Of a DNA stretch of 64,000 bases, positions 55,704 through 64,000 are shown in pieces. The stretch spans positions 125,362 through 189,361 of the forward strand of contig BCJJ01000023.1 in the NCBI GenBank assembly GCA_039545355.1, written 5' to 3'. Made by a program: the position numbers and the translations under genes. Each line of letters starts with the position of its first letter. The stretch's first letter is position 1. A model generated the notes under the pieces. It was given only the letters and a program-made list of their open reading frames with translations, ran no database searches and was not told where the DNA came from. Source of the stretch: Trichosporon coremiiforme. Lineage: Eukaryota; Basidiomycota; Tremellomycetes; Trichosporonales; Trichosporonaceae.

Positions 55704-58142
55704 CTAATGCTGGAGGGCGCGGCGCCTCTCCAAAGTATCGGGGACGGTGACGAGTTCCTCAAACTCGTCGTCGATCATTGCCTGACGTTCCTCCTCGACG
55801 GCGGCGAGGGCCATCTTGACGAGCTCGGGGCTGGTGGGGAGGGGGGCTGCGGGGCCGAACGGCGCCGTGGTCTCGAACACGATGGCGCCGTCGATAGTGC
55901 CGGTCTTGAGCTTGGACACGAGTCCGGGCGGGGTAGTGAGACCGAGCTCGGCGACGTTCTGCAGGAATTTCTCAAGATCAGCCTTCGCCTGCGCGGGAAG
56001 CGGCCTCGCGGCGTCCTCCGCCTCGAGATGCCAGCGGAAACGCATGCCGCGGATCACGGCGTTTAGGTAGCGCTCGTCGGGGACGATGCGGCCCTCCTGC
56101 CCGGCGCCAGCGCGGTAGCGGGTCATGACGCGCTTGTGGATGCGTAAGATCATCGACTCCGCCGCCGCCGTGCGCGAAAGGTAGACGTCCTCGACCGGGA
56201 CAAACCAGCCGCGTCGCTGCTTGTTCTCGCCGCGGCCGCGACCAGCCTCCGCACCGAACATGCGGATCACAGCGGTGAAAATCGGCAAGGGAAGATAGAC
56301 CTCCTGCGGCTCGCGGATGCCGGGGTTCTCGCGGCGGAACTGGCCGACGAGGCTGCTCTCGGCGTGCAGCGCCAGGCCGAATACTCGCTGCGCGAGGTTA
56401 ACCTTGCCCACAGACCCGAGCGCCTCGACCAGCGCAACATACTCCGGCAACGGGTGGACCTCCGGACGCAGATTGCCAGCCTCGCCGCGAACCGACTTCA
56501 GGAAGGGGTGCAGTGCGTATGTGAGCTTGACGAGGCGGTCAATTTGCTCCGTTGACTGCAGGTGCTTGATGAGCGCGATGACGGAATCCATGTTCGGCAT
56601 GGCCGCGAGGTCATCCTGGCTGGAGCCATTGCGGCCGATCGTCGTGCCACCGAAGAGCGCATCGTCCGCGTTCTGCGCGTACCCGTACTGCCCCGAGCGG
56701 TTTGAGGACCGGAAGAAGACGTTCAGCGCCGTTGGCGACCAGTCACGGAACGTTGACCGCATGTACGCCACCACGCGCGTGACCATCGACGGCTGCTTGA
56801 GCTGCGCAGCCGCGTACTTGATAAGTACGAGGCACGAGCGCCATGACAGCGGCCCAAGCATATACTGCGCCGGCCCTTCCTCCTTCTTCTTCTCCTGCGC
56901 GCGTCTCGAGAGCTTCTCGGTCATCTCCGCCGCCTGCGAGTAGTTTGGCGGAGAGAGCATGAGCGAGACGAGGGCGACGTGAACCTGCGTGTTCGCCGTA
57001 TACGCCCAGGCGTTCGAGCGCGGCTCCTCGGCGAAGTTTTCCGGGTATACTAGGGGGTACATGTTGGCCTTGGAGAACATGGCGAGGAGTGGCGGGATGT
57101 TGTTGATCGGGAGGGTGCGGGAGAGAATCGTGTTCGCCAGGATCGCCAGTGCGCGCATTGTCGCAGCGTACTGTCTCGGGTGAACGGTCGTTGGGTCCAT
57201 GTTCAGAGACTCTAGGATGAGCTCCAGGAGGTCGGAGGTCGGGTGAGGAACAAGACTTGGGGGGCTCGTGGGGACGGGCATCGGGAAGCCTCGCAGACGC
57301 TCATCGAGTGCGTGATGCTGTGGGTGCCAGAGATCCAAACGGTCGTGCGGGCTGAGTGCCTCGCCGGGCCACCGCCAGGTTCGAACGCCAGAGAACCACA
57401 GCTGGTGCAGTGGCGTGCTTTTCGGCTTATGACGGGGGGGGCCACCGCCACGGTAGAAGTCTTCCGGGTCCGCACCTTCGGCTATCCGGCCCTCAATGAT
57501 CCAGTCCTCGACGAGGCCGACGAACGCTTTGGCGGCGATGTCTGGTCGGTCCTCAGCGACGGCTTGACGAATGACAAGGTCGTAGAGCGTTTTCGGTCGG
57601 GTCAAATGCCGGCGTTGCATTGTCTCCAGAAGAACGAGAACTTCCGCCAGTCGTGGAGGAATTTCGAGGGGCTGTTGATCCTCAATGGACGGCTGTTGCG
57701 TACTGGATATCGCTTGTATCGGAACCTTCTTCACTTTCCGCACGGTGTGGTTCTTCTTGTAGCAGATGACGCTCATCGTGCGGTCCCTAATCGTCGCTTC
57801 CCCCTTCATGAACTCGGCGGCAGCCTGAATGGCCAGTGGCCCTCCTCGCTTACTTCGGCGGATAATGTGATGGAGGATGACATGTCGGTCGAGTGCAGAT
57901 AGCTGATCCTCGTCAAAGCCGCTCTTCTCGATCTCTCGCATTAAACCGCCGTACGATCCGTAGACTCCATCGTGCAAGGTCGGCAGTAGCCGGCGCAGCT
58001 CGCGACTGGAATCACGAGCCCGCCGTTTCGAAGCGGTTCGAGGGCGTGACGGCCCGGCGCCATTGTCGTCGTGTACACGGCGGTACAGTACCGAGGCATG
58101 TGTTGGCGCAGGTGCCGTTATGCGCCATGATCTTGCCAGCAT
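55704..58142 (-). CDS. Putative mitochondrial helical-repeat (PPR-like) protein
   Basis: A single uninterrupted 812-codon ORF. The N terminus MLARSWRITAPAPTHASVLY is Arg-rich without acids, like a mitochondrial targeting sequence. The body is built of amphipathic helices with recurring pairs (for example MRALAILANTILSRTLPIN, VALVSLMLSPPNYSQAAEM and MPNMDSVIALIKHLQSTEQ), as in pentatricopeptide-type RNA-binding proteins of fungal mitochondria. I cannot assign it to a named factor. Such proteins usually act on one mitochondrial mRNA or on the mitoribosome. It is divergent from the EDC1-like gene. Confidence 0.7.
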   Translation of the reverse strand: MLARSWRITAPAPTHASVLYRRVHDDNGAGPSRPRTASKRRARDSSRELRRLLPTLHDGVYGSYGGLMREIEKSGFDEDQLSALDRHVILHHIIRRSKRGGPLAIQAAAEFMKGEATIRDRTMSVICYKKNHTVRKVKKVPIQAISSTQQPSIEDQQPLEIPPRLAEVLVLLETMQRRHLTRPKTLYDLVIRQAVAEDRPDIAAKAFVGLVEDWIIEGRIAEGADPEDFYRGGGPPRHKPKSTPLHQLWFSGVRTWRWPGEALSPHDRLDLWHPQHHALDERLRGFPMPVPTSPPSLVPHPTSDLLELILESLNMDPTTVHPRQYAATMRALAILANTILSRTLPINNIPPLLAMFSKANMYPLVYPENFAEEPRSNAWAYTANTQVHVALVSLMLSPPNYSQAAEMTEKLSRRAQEKKKEEGPAQYMLGPLSWRSCLVLIKYAAAQLKQPSMVTRVVAYMRSTFRDWSPTALNVFFRSSNRSGQYGYAQNADDALFGGTTIGRNGSSQDDLAAMPNMDSVIALIKHLQSTEQIDRLVKLTYALHPFLKSVRGEAGNLRPEVHPLPEYVALVEALGSVGKVNLAQRVFGLALHAESSLVGQFRRENPGIREPQEVYLPLPIFTAVIRMFGAEAGRGRGENKQRRGWFVPVEDVYLSRTAAAESMILRIHKRVMTRYRAGAGQEGRIVPDERYLNAVIRGMRFRWHLEAEDAARPLPAQAKADLEKFLQNVAELGLTTPPGLVSKLKTGTIDGAIVFETTAPFGPAAPLPTSPELVKMALAAVEEERQAMIDDEFEELVTVPDTLERRRALQH

Positions 58143-58427
58143 CCTGGACTAGAGCATGTCGCGGTCGTCGGTGGAAACGGGTGCTGCGATCTCAAAAGTC
58201 ACTCTGTCAGCGAAGTCAGAATTCGGACTCGGACAACGACGGACGGTTTGGGAAAAGTGTCCCTGAAACCGTCACGTGGGCAGAGGTGCAGTTGTCAGGC
58301 TCTTCCTTCCCACACAGCACACAGCTTGGGTGGCGTGACTTAAGTCGTCGTCGCCGCCGCTTCTTCTCTCTTCCACATCCATCATTGTCATCTATCCATT
58401 GTACCATCCACTTTCTCGACAGCGCTG
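58143..58427. promoter_or_regulatory. Bidirectional promoter, helical-repeat gene and EDC1-like gene
   Basis: 285 bp between divergent start codons. The right half is CT-rich (TTCTTCTCTC and similar, 58350-58420), consistent with a leader for the plus-strand gene. Confidence 0.5.
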
Positions 58428-59282
58428 ATGTTCAGCATGAGTCATCCTGCACTCCTCTCAAGACCTCAGAACACCAAGCAATTCCACTCCCACTCTCATC
58501 CTCACTCTCACTCTCCGTCACCCCACCCTGCTCCGGCCCACATCCATCACCCACGACCAAGGATGCCCGCGGACCCAGCTGTCAAGGATCAATCGTCTCC
58601 CAGGAAGCGTAACCATGGCCGCCGAAGGGCGGACGCCCGAAAGAACGCTTCCGTGAGCAACACGGACACTGCCGAAACAACCCCGAACGAAGACGAGGAG
58701 CTGTTTGACATCCTGGGAGTCTCCAAGGCTCCTCAGCAACAGTCTCGTCTCCAGCCTGGTCTCTTGCCGATCCTTCCGACGCAGACCGCGCAGAACGACA
58801 AGAAGCGTACCCGTACCAAGAACAAGAACAATCGCAAGTCTCCTCCTCGCGCGGAACCTCTCGACGTCTCCGACCTCTCCAAGTCTTTACCCACCTCTTT
58901 CCTCGCCGACAAGCAGTGGGACATGCCGGCGCCCGTTGGCGGCCAGCAGCTCACCTGGCAGCAGCTCGACTCGCCGTCTGCTACGCCGTCGAGGCAAGCC
59001 AAGAAGACCCGTAATGCGAAACCTAGAGCTTCCTGTGATCTCGACACGACCAACTTTTACGCGAACCACCGTGCGCAGCATGCGCCTGTACCTGTGCATG
59101 CTCCGCAGACGCCGCCCCGTGTACCCGTACCCCATTCCGACGCGATTACCCTCCCGATCGTTGGCGAGTTCCCTCGCATCAACAAGATGCCGATGACCGC
59201 TGGGCCCAAGTACGCTGGTCCCACGTTCCACAATTCGCCCGCGTCTGGCTCGCTGCCGCAGCCCGACCTCGACGACTTTTAA
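58428..59282 (+). CDS. EDC1/PNRC-like mRNA decapping enhancer
   Basis: A single exon of 284 residues, low in complexity (His/Pro/Ser-rich N terminus, Lys-rich middle KKRTRTKNKNNRK). The last 23 residues carry the diagnostic module: YAGPTF (262-267), which in yeast Edc1/Edc2 and animal PNRC activates Dcp2, followed after a short linker by LPQP (276-279), the proline-rich sequence that docks on the EVH1 domain of Dcp1. The protein ends LDDF. It therefore probably stimulates 5' decapping of mRNA. Apart from this tail I see no conserved domain, as is normal in the family. Start codons at 58428 and 58434 are both possible. Confidence 0.75.
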   Translation: MFSMSHPALLSRPQNTKQFHSHSHPHSHSPSPHPAPAHIHHPRPRMPADPAVKDQSSPRKRNHGRRRADARKNASVSNTDTAETTPNEDEELFDILGVSKAPQQQSRLQPGLLPILPTQTAQNDKKRTRTKNKNNRKSPPRAEPLDVSDLSKSLPTSFLADKQWDMPAPVGGQQLTWQQLDSPSATPSRQAKKTRNAKPRASCDLDTTNFYANHRAQHAPVPVHAPQTPPRVPVPHSDAITLPIVGEFPRINKMPMTAGPKYAGPTFHNSPASGSLPQPDLDDF

Positions 59283-62264
59283 GTTTCCGCTCTACGCTCT
59301 TACAATCTCCTCCTTGCTCTCTTGCCGACAATTGTATTTGTACCAACGTACCCAAAGTACCACGTATCAGACCGACTCGTCTCTCTCGCTCTCTCATCTC
59401 GATCTCGACATCATTTTGTTGTTTGTTTTGCAAGTTAGTAACATACGAATCGACCTGACCGACAACCGCGGGCACCTATTTATTACCGCCCGCACAAGAG
59501 TAGCCAGCTCAACCAGCACACTAGCATGCTAGCCACGCAGCCAGCAGCCAACCAACCAACACTACACTACAATATCAAATCAATCTGCAATCTGCATGGA
59601 GTAGGAGTAACCATCTCAATATCAAGTAGTTTACCACCGAGAATCAACCCCACCAGCTTCAACTGCTGCCTGGCAGACACACCGAGTTATGCATAACCAT
59701 TACTCAACTGGATATGAGCAGTTACTAACGTCTGGATCATTCTGACGTCACAGCAGCGCTATCTCGGTTGGACGATCGCAGATAACAAGACTGGAAGGAG
59801 GTCGCGATCACCGATGCTGATCCACAGGATGGAACGAATACTCGGCGAGGGGCTTGCTCGGGGCGTGAGTGGCGGTGTCAATGTGCGACGTTGAACCCTG
59901 ATCCCACAACGCTTGTCCTCATCGTGCCCTCATTGTGCCCTCATTGTGTCCAGGGAGGGCGTCTGGTAGACGTGTGTAGAAGGTTCTCGGGTTGGCGAGA
60001 GGGTTCGACTCAGCGGCGGCACAACTAAGGATGATGAACGAATGCGGAATCTTAATACGCAGAACCGTTATCTGCCGCGGCCATCCTGTGTGCAAGTGGC
60101 AGGAGACGTGCGGCAGGGGTGAACGAAATGCTTCCCGTCTGAGTCAGCTCGAGTCCGGCGTAACGGTACCCGGCTACTGACCATTGTGGCGCTCCCAACC
60201 TTCTTGCGTTCCCTGTTGAGAGCCGCTGGTCTGGCCAGCACCCCACGATTATCAGCAATCAGCACGTACTACTCTTTGAGCCGCTTTCCGCAGCATGATG
60301 ACACAGTCATACACGCGCTTGGACAGGCTCGAACATGAACACACGTACTGATCGCCGTGTCTCGTTTAACCCTGTCCATCTCCACTGCCGTTCCATGACG
60401 AGCGCTTCCCATCGATCCCGTTCCAGCGTTGTGGCACACTATGCTGTATGGATCGACGTCTCCCACCTACCGCCTAGGTGATTGAAGCTGGACCAGGGTT
60501 TGGATAGCTTTGAGGCTTTCTAGTTGCTAGTTGCCAGGTGAACTGTCGGGCGGTGCTCCCCATGTCCCCCTGAACTGCCGCCTGCACAGGTTGTGGATGC
60601 GCCTGCTTTGCGAACTGTTCGCAACCACTGTAGAAGTGATTCATTTCCAGTGGTGCAGGAGATCACACCGCAGTAGATGCCGAGTGAGGACGGGAGTTTC
60701 ACACGACCCCTCGCAACTCAACATACGGCCGCTGCTCAAGACCATCCTTCCCCTATATCCTGTGACCCAGCGTCCGTTGCTGGCCGCGCCGTTCAAATGA
60801 GCACGCTCTGGAAGTTGTCACGGCTTCGGACTGCCACAATCGTCTTACTTTTGCTTTGCCTTTCCACTCCTTCGACCTTGGCACCGAAGTCCAGATGGTC
60901 ATGGCAACGGTGGGACTCGGAAAACTAGGAGACCGCTTGTGATAAAGTCACGGGCCTCAATGGAGTGAGACCGCCATCGACCTCCCCGGCGGTACATTCG
61001 CGAGACGTATTTTGAGCCGTTTCTCGGCTGCCTGTCGGTATCACTGCAGCCGCTACAATACTTTCATCTGCACATGCCCCCTCTGTGACTTGCGGACTGC
61101 CACAGACTCACTCCAAAACCATCTGGGGTCACTGATCTCAAACTCTACGCCCAGTGCTGTACCGTTACCAACAACAGAAGCACCACTCGGCAACACTCAT
61201 GGTTACTCAACTCGTCCTCTCGTAGAGCGGTGCACTTGCAAGCCTGGTGACTGGCTAACCAGTGTAGACTGCCACACTTGCCCCCGACCACGACACCAAA
61301 GCACGCCAGAACGCAACCATCGCTCGCCTGCCCAAACACATCTTGACGTCATGCCACGCGCTCAACATGCACCAGGCATGCACTTCACATGCACGAAACA
61401 CTCGATCGGTTAGCCAACGAAGTGCCCGTTTCTTGCCCCCGTGCCATAACCGCCGAGATGTACTTTGGATGCCTGCAGCGTGCCGGCGTGTGCCTGCAGT
61501 GCCGTACGCGTAGACCTAGTCGTTATTCCGGGTGAACATGGGTGTAGCTGGTTGCAAACAACTGGGTGGTTCTCATTGTAGCAATGTGAAGGTTTGTCTG
61601 CTTTGGCCGCAGGAACTCCGCAGCACCGCGCCTGCCGTGCCTCTTCAGTGTGCCTCGAGTGCCTTCGGTGACATCCCATCTGGTATTGACCGCCGGGTCT
61701 GAATAAAGTCGAGCAGGTGCGCTCAGCGAGGCTCAAGGTGTCTCCGAGCTTGAAGTGGGAATTGGGCGCATCGAGCTTGTTCTCGCCAGCTGCTGTCCGC
61801 CTCAAGGGTGTCTGCGCATGGCTAAAAACGTGGTCTGACATGTACGCCGTGCGTACTCTCGTTACGCGCCCCATGTGCGAGAACCGCAGAATAGGTTTGA
61901 CTGAGTGCCAGACGGCTGTTTGGCTCAACCTTGGCTCAACCCACTCTCCGTACATACTCCGAGGAGTCATGTCCGGAAGTGGTGAATCAGTGTGCGGGCA
62001 GACAAAGATGTTGTAATTGTCGCATGTCGCAGGTGTCGCAAATATGGCTTGGCATCACGTTCCGAGGCCCAAATTGTTACTTGGCGCGTCGTGGGTTATG
62101 CCACTCGTTACATCTCGACGACCTTGACTTGGGACCAGCGGACTGGTGACTGCCATACTGGACTCTGGTACTTAATTGCCTGGAGGACTTCGAGAACGTG
62201 GAGCGTTGCACCGCCGCAGTCTGGGACACGCTCGGTCACGCTTCCACCTGTTTCCGATTGTTCT

Positions 62265-62291
62265 GCGCCCTCCGCGCCCTCCGCGCCCTCC
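62265..62291. repeat. 9-nt tandem repeat
   Basis: Three perfect consecutive copies of GCGCCCTCC. Confidence 0.8.
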
Positions 62292-63797
62292 GGTCCGTAG
62301 CGTCTGCCAATCCGAGTGCGGCGGCGCCAGCTTCCGCAGGGCGCACCAGCGCGCCAGGTTCATCGACAGGAACGGCGGCGGCGTCAGCAGTCCAGACGTC
62401 CGGGCGTTCGGGCCTGGTCAAGCATACCATTCATGATTCAGGCAGCAGCGAGCGGCGCAGGTCAACGCAGAATGTCGGCGCTCTGGCCGGCGTGATTGTT
62501 TGATGAGAAAACAAACACACAGGACATTTGCAGGAGTATTCGCAGGATTAAACGAAGCGGACCTGGTGCCTCACACGAGCACTCTGCATTCTGCATTCGC
62601 TGAGGCAAGCACGCAACTGTGTAACGGAGGGAGGGCGAAGGTCTGTACCCTGGCTGCGCCAGCGAAATGCCCAGAGGCTAAAGCTGGCACATCTGCACGT
62701 GGAACGGCGCGCTCCTGCTCGTGAAACTGGTCGAGTTGCGCGAGAGCCCCGCCGCGGGCCTGGACGCAGTCGGACACACAGACGCAGCGAGCTCGGCCCG
62801 CCTGTTCGCCCAGCGCCCACCAACACCGAGCGCCGGCGCCCAGCGCTGTGAAGATCCAACAACTGGGACATGTCTTCTCATCGCTTGCGCGTTAGCGTAC
62901 AGCGTGTTTGTACAGAGTCTGCAATTACAGAAAGGCCCGCCCATGCACTGAACCAGGGCCCGGCATCAGGCGCGCTACGAGTTGCTGGTTTTGGTTCTAG
63001 CGCTCTCCATCCGGCCCTGAGATTCCCTGAGGGACTTTGCTCGCGCTGGCTGGAGCCGCGACCGTCGCGACTGCGTCGAATCCCAAGCATGGCGAGAGAG
63101 AGCTTGAGAGCGCCCTGGACTGGAGGTCCCTGGGTGTCCCTCTCTGTGTTTTGGAACTCAGTCTAAACGCCCTGCGCCTTGCGCGCCCTGACTGCACCCG
63201 GTATCTACGACATCCCACGCAAACCAACAGAGACACTAGAAACGCTAGCACCAGAGAGTTGCTCAGCAACAGCGAACCTCCTTTCGCGGAGCAGGTTTGA
63301 TGCTCCGTAGGCCCGGGGTTGCCGGTCGCGAGTCGTAGACGTGTCGTGCGCCATCAGCCTAGGCCGTGTATTAAGCATTGCGGGGAACCCTCGCATCGCG
63401 CACACAGGTACAAGCAAGTTGGAGTATGTCATGCATTCGTTCCTTCGACGTCGCCGGAACAGGGCGTTGATTGTTCTGCGCATGTTTGTGATGAATGAGA
63501 AATATCAGCAAGATGGACACGAAGACGCAGCCAGCCGGGCGAGACAGGAACAAACAGTGCTACGGTATACGGCACGGCACGTCCCAGATCTGACCTTAGC
63601 TACGTTAGGCGACCTAGAGCTCCCAAGAGACCTTAGGCTGGAACCTCGATAGCACCCCAGCAGCCCCAGGCGCCAGGCACTGAGCCGGCTGGCCAGTAAC
63701 ATGTCAGCAACCGCTGGATCATGGACCATGGACCATGGACCTTGAGCCTTCCCTGCCCGCACGCCGCTGCCTTGTACCAGGCTCTGCCCTTGCCCCC

Positions 63798-63833
63798 CGA
63801 CCGCGACCGCGACCGCGACCACGAACGCGACCC
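63798..63833. repeat. 6-nt tandem repeat
   Basis: Six consecutive hexamers related to CGACCG (three exact, then CGACCA, CGAACG, CGACCC). Confidence 0.8.
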
Positions 63834-64000
63834 CTTCTCACCCTCCCTTCTCCACCCTGCGCACCTCACGTTCACGCACCTCGACCTGAGCAAAGTGCCA
63901 AGCCAGGTCCTGTCCAGGTCCTGCCCTCCTAATCTCCTGCCCTCTTTGCGATCCTGCCTCTCCTGCCTCTCCTGCATCTCCTGCGTTGCCAGGAGTCTTC

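Larger units (their letters stand above)
59283..64000. other. Gene-poor right end of the window
   Basis: About 4.7 kb without an ORF of gene-like composition. The first 300 bp are the probable 3' UTR of the EDC1-like gene. Short tandem repeats occur near 62265 and 63798, and ATGGACC is repeated three times at about 63720-63742. A GGTTCGACTC word at 60000 resembles a B box, but the flanks do not fold as a tRNA. Confidence 0.5.

Noticed and set aside
59990..60060. Possible tRNA suggested by a GGTTCGACTC word
   Set aside because: Flanking bases do not form T, anticodon or acceptor stems.

Overview
The window is a GC-rich fungal nuclear contig. The gene content and style point to a basidiomycete, most likely a Tremellomycete and perhaps Trichosporonales; this is inferred from sequence style, not from a database match. 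Coding exons are long and strongly biased to G/C at third positions. Introns are mostly 30-65 nt, with donors close to GTRAGT. Nearly every intron ends in a branch site CTRAC placed only about 6-10 nt before the acceptor AG. I used that grammar to join exons. Most joins were confirmed by an intact reading frame and by family motifs running across the junction.

Layout from left to right. The 3' part of a TMEM135-like membrane protein gene (16-1657) is followed by a mitochondrial FLILHELTA/MRX11-like gene (2509-3407). A coilin gene (3461-5191, minus) then stands head to head with a very large Nup159/Nup214-type nucleoporin (5408-13173). The nucleoporin carries a beta-propeller, FG repeats, four RanBP2-type zinc fingers and a coiled coil. 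About 5.6 kb without a convincing gene leads to a dual-specificity phosphatase (18797-20890), a large orphan multi-pass membrane protein (22051-26226) and a small MARVEL-type four-helix membrane protein (28114-29122, minus). A gene-poor stretch of about 8 kb (29.1-37.3 kb) holds only a possible 50-residue micro-ORF.

From 37.3 kb the window is dense and essentially housekeeping. It contains a VHS-GAT trafficking adaptor, EMC1 (ER membrane complex), CET1 (mRNA cap RNA triphosphatase), CDC37 (Hsp90 kinase cochaperone), NDC1 (transmembrane nucleoporin), an intron-containing tRNA-Glu(CTC), a SET-domain methyltransferase gene with frame disruptions, an Rcf2-like mitochondrial protein, a POF1/NMNAT-type nucleotidyltransferase, a putative mitochondrial helical-repeat protein and an EDC1/PNRC-like decapping enhancer. 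The last 4.7 kb (59.3-64.0 kb) shows no supported gene.

Functionally the window is rich in nuclear-envelope and RNA-metabolism genes (coilin, Nup159-like, Ndc1, Cet1, Edc1-like, tRNA-Glu) next to mitochondrial and ER proteins. Nothing indicates a secondary-metabolite cluster, a virus, a CRISPR array or an intact transposon. The points most worth a second look are the zinc-finger-bearing Nup159 homologue, the coilin orthologue with both of its conserved domains, the compact branch-site/acceptor module shared by almost all introns, and two genes whose reading frames break without intron signals.
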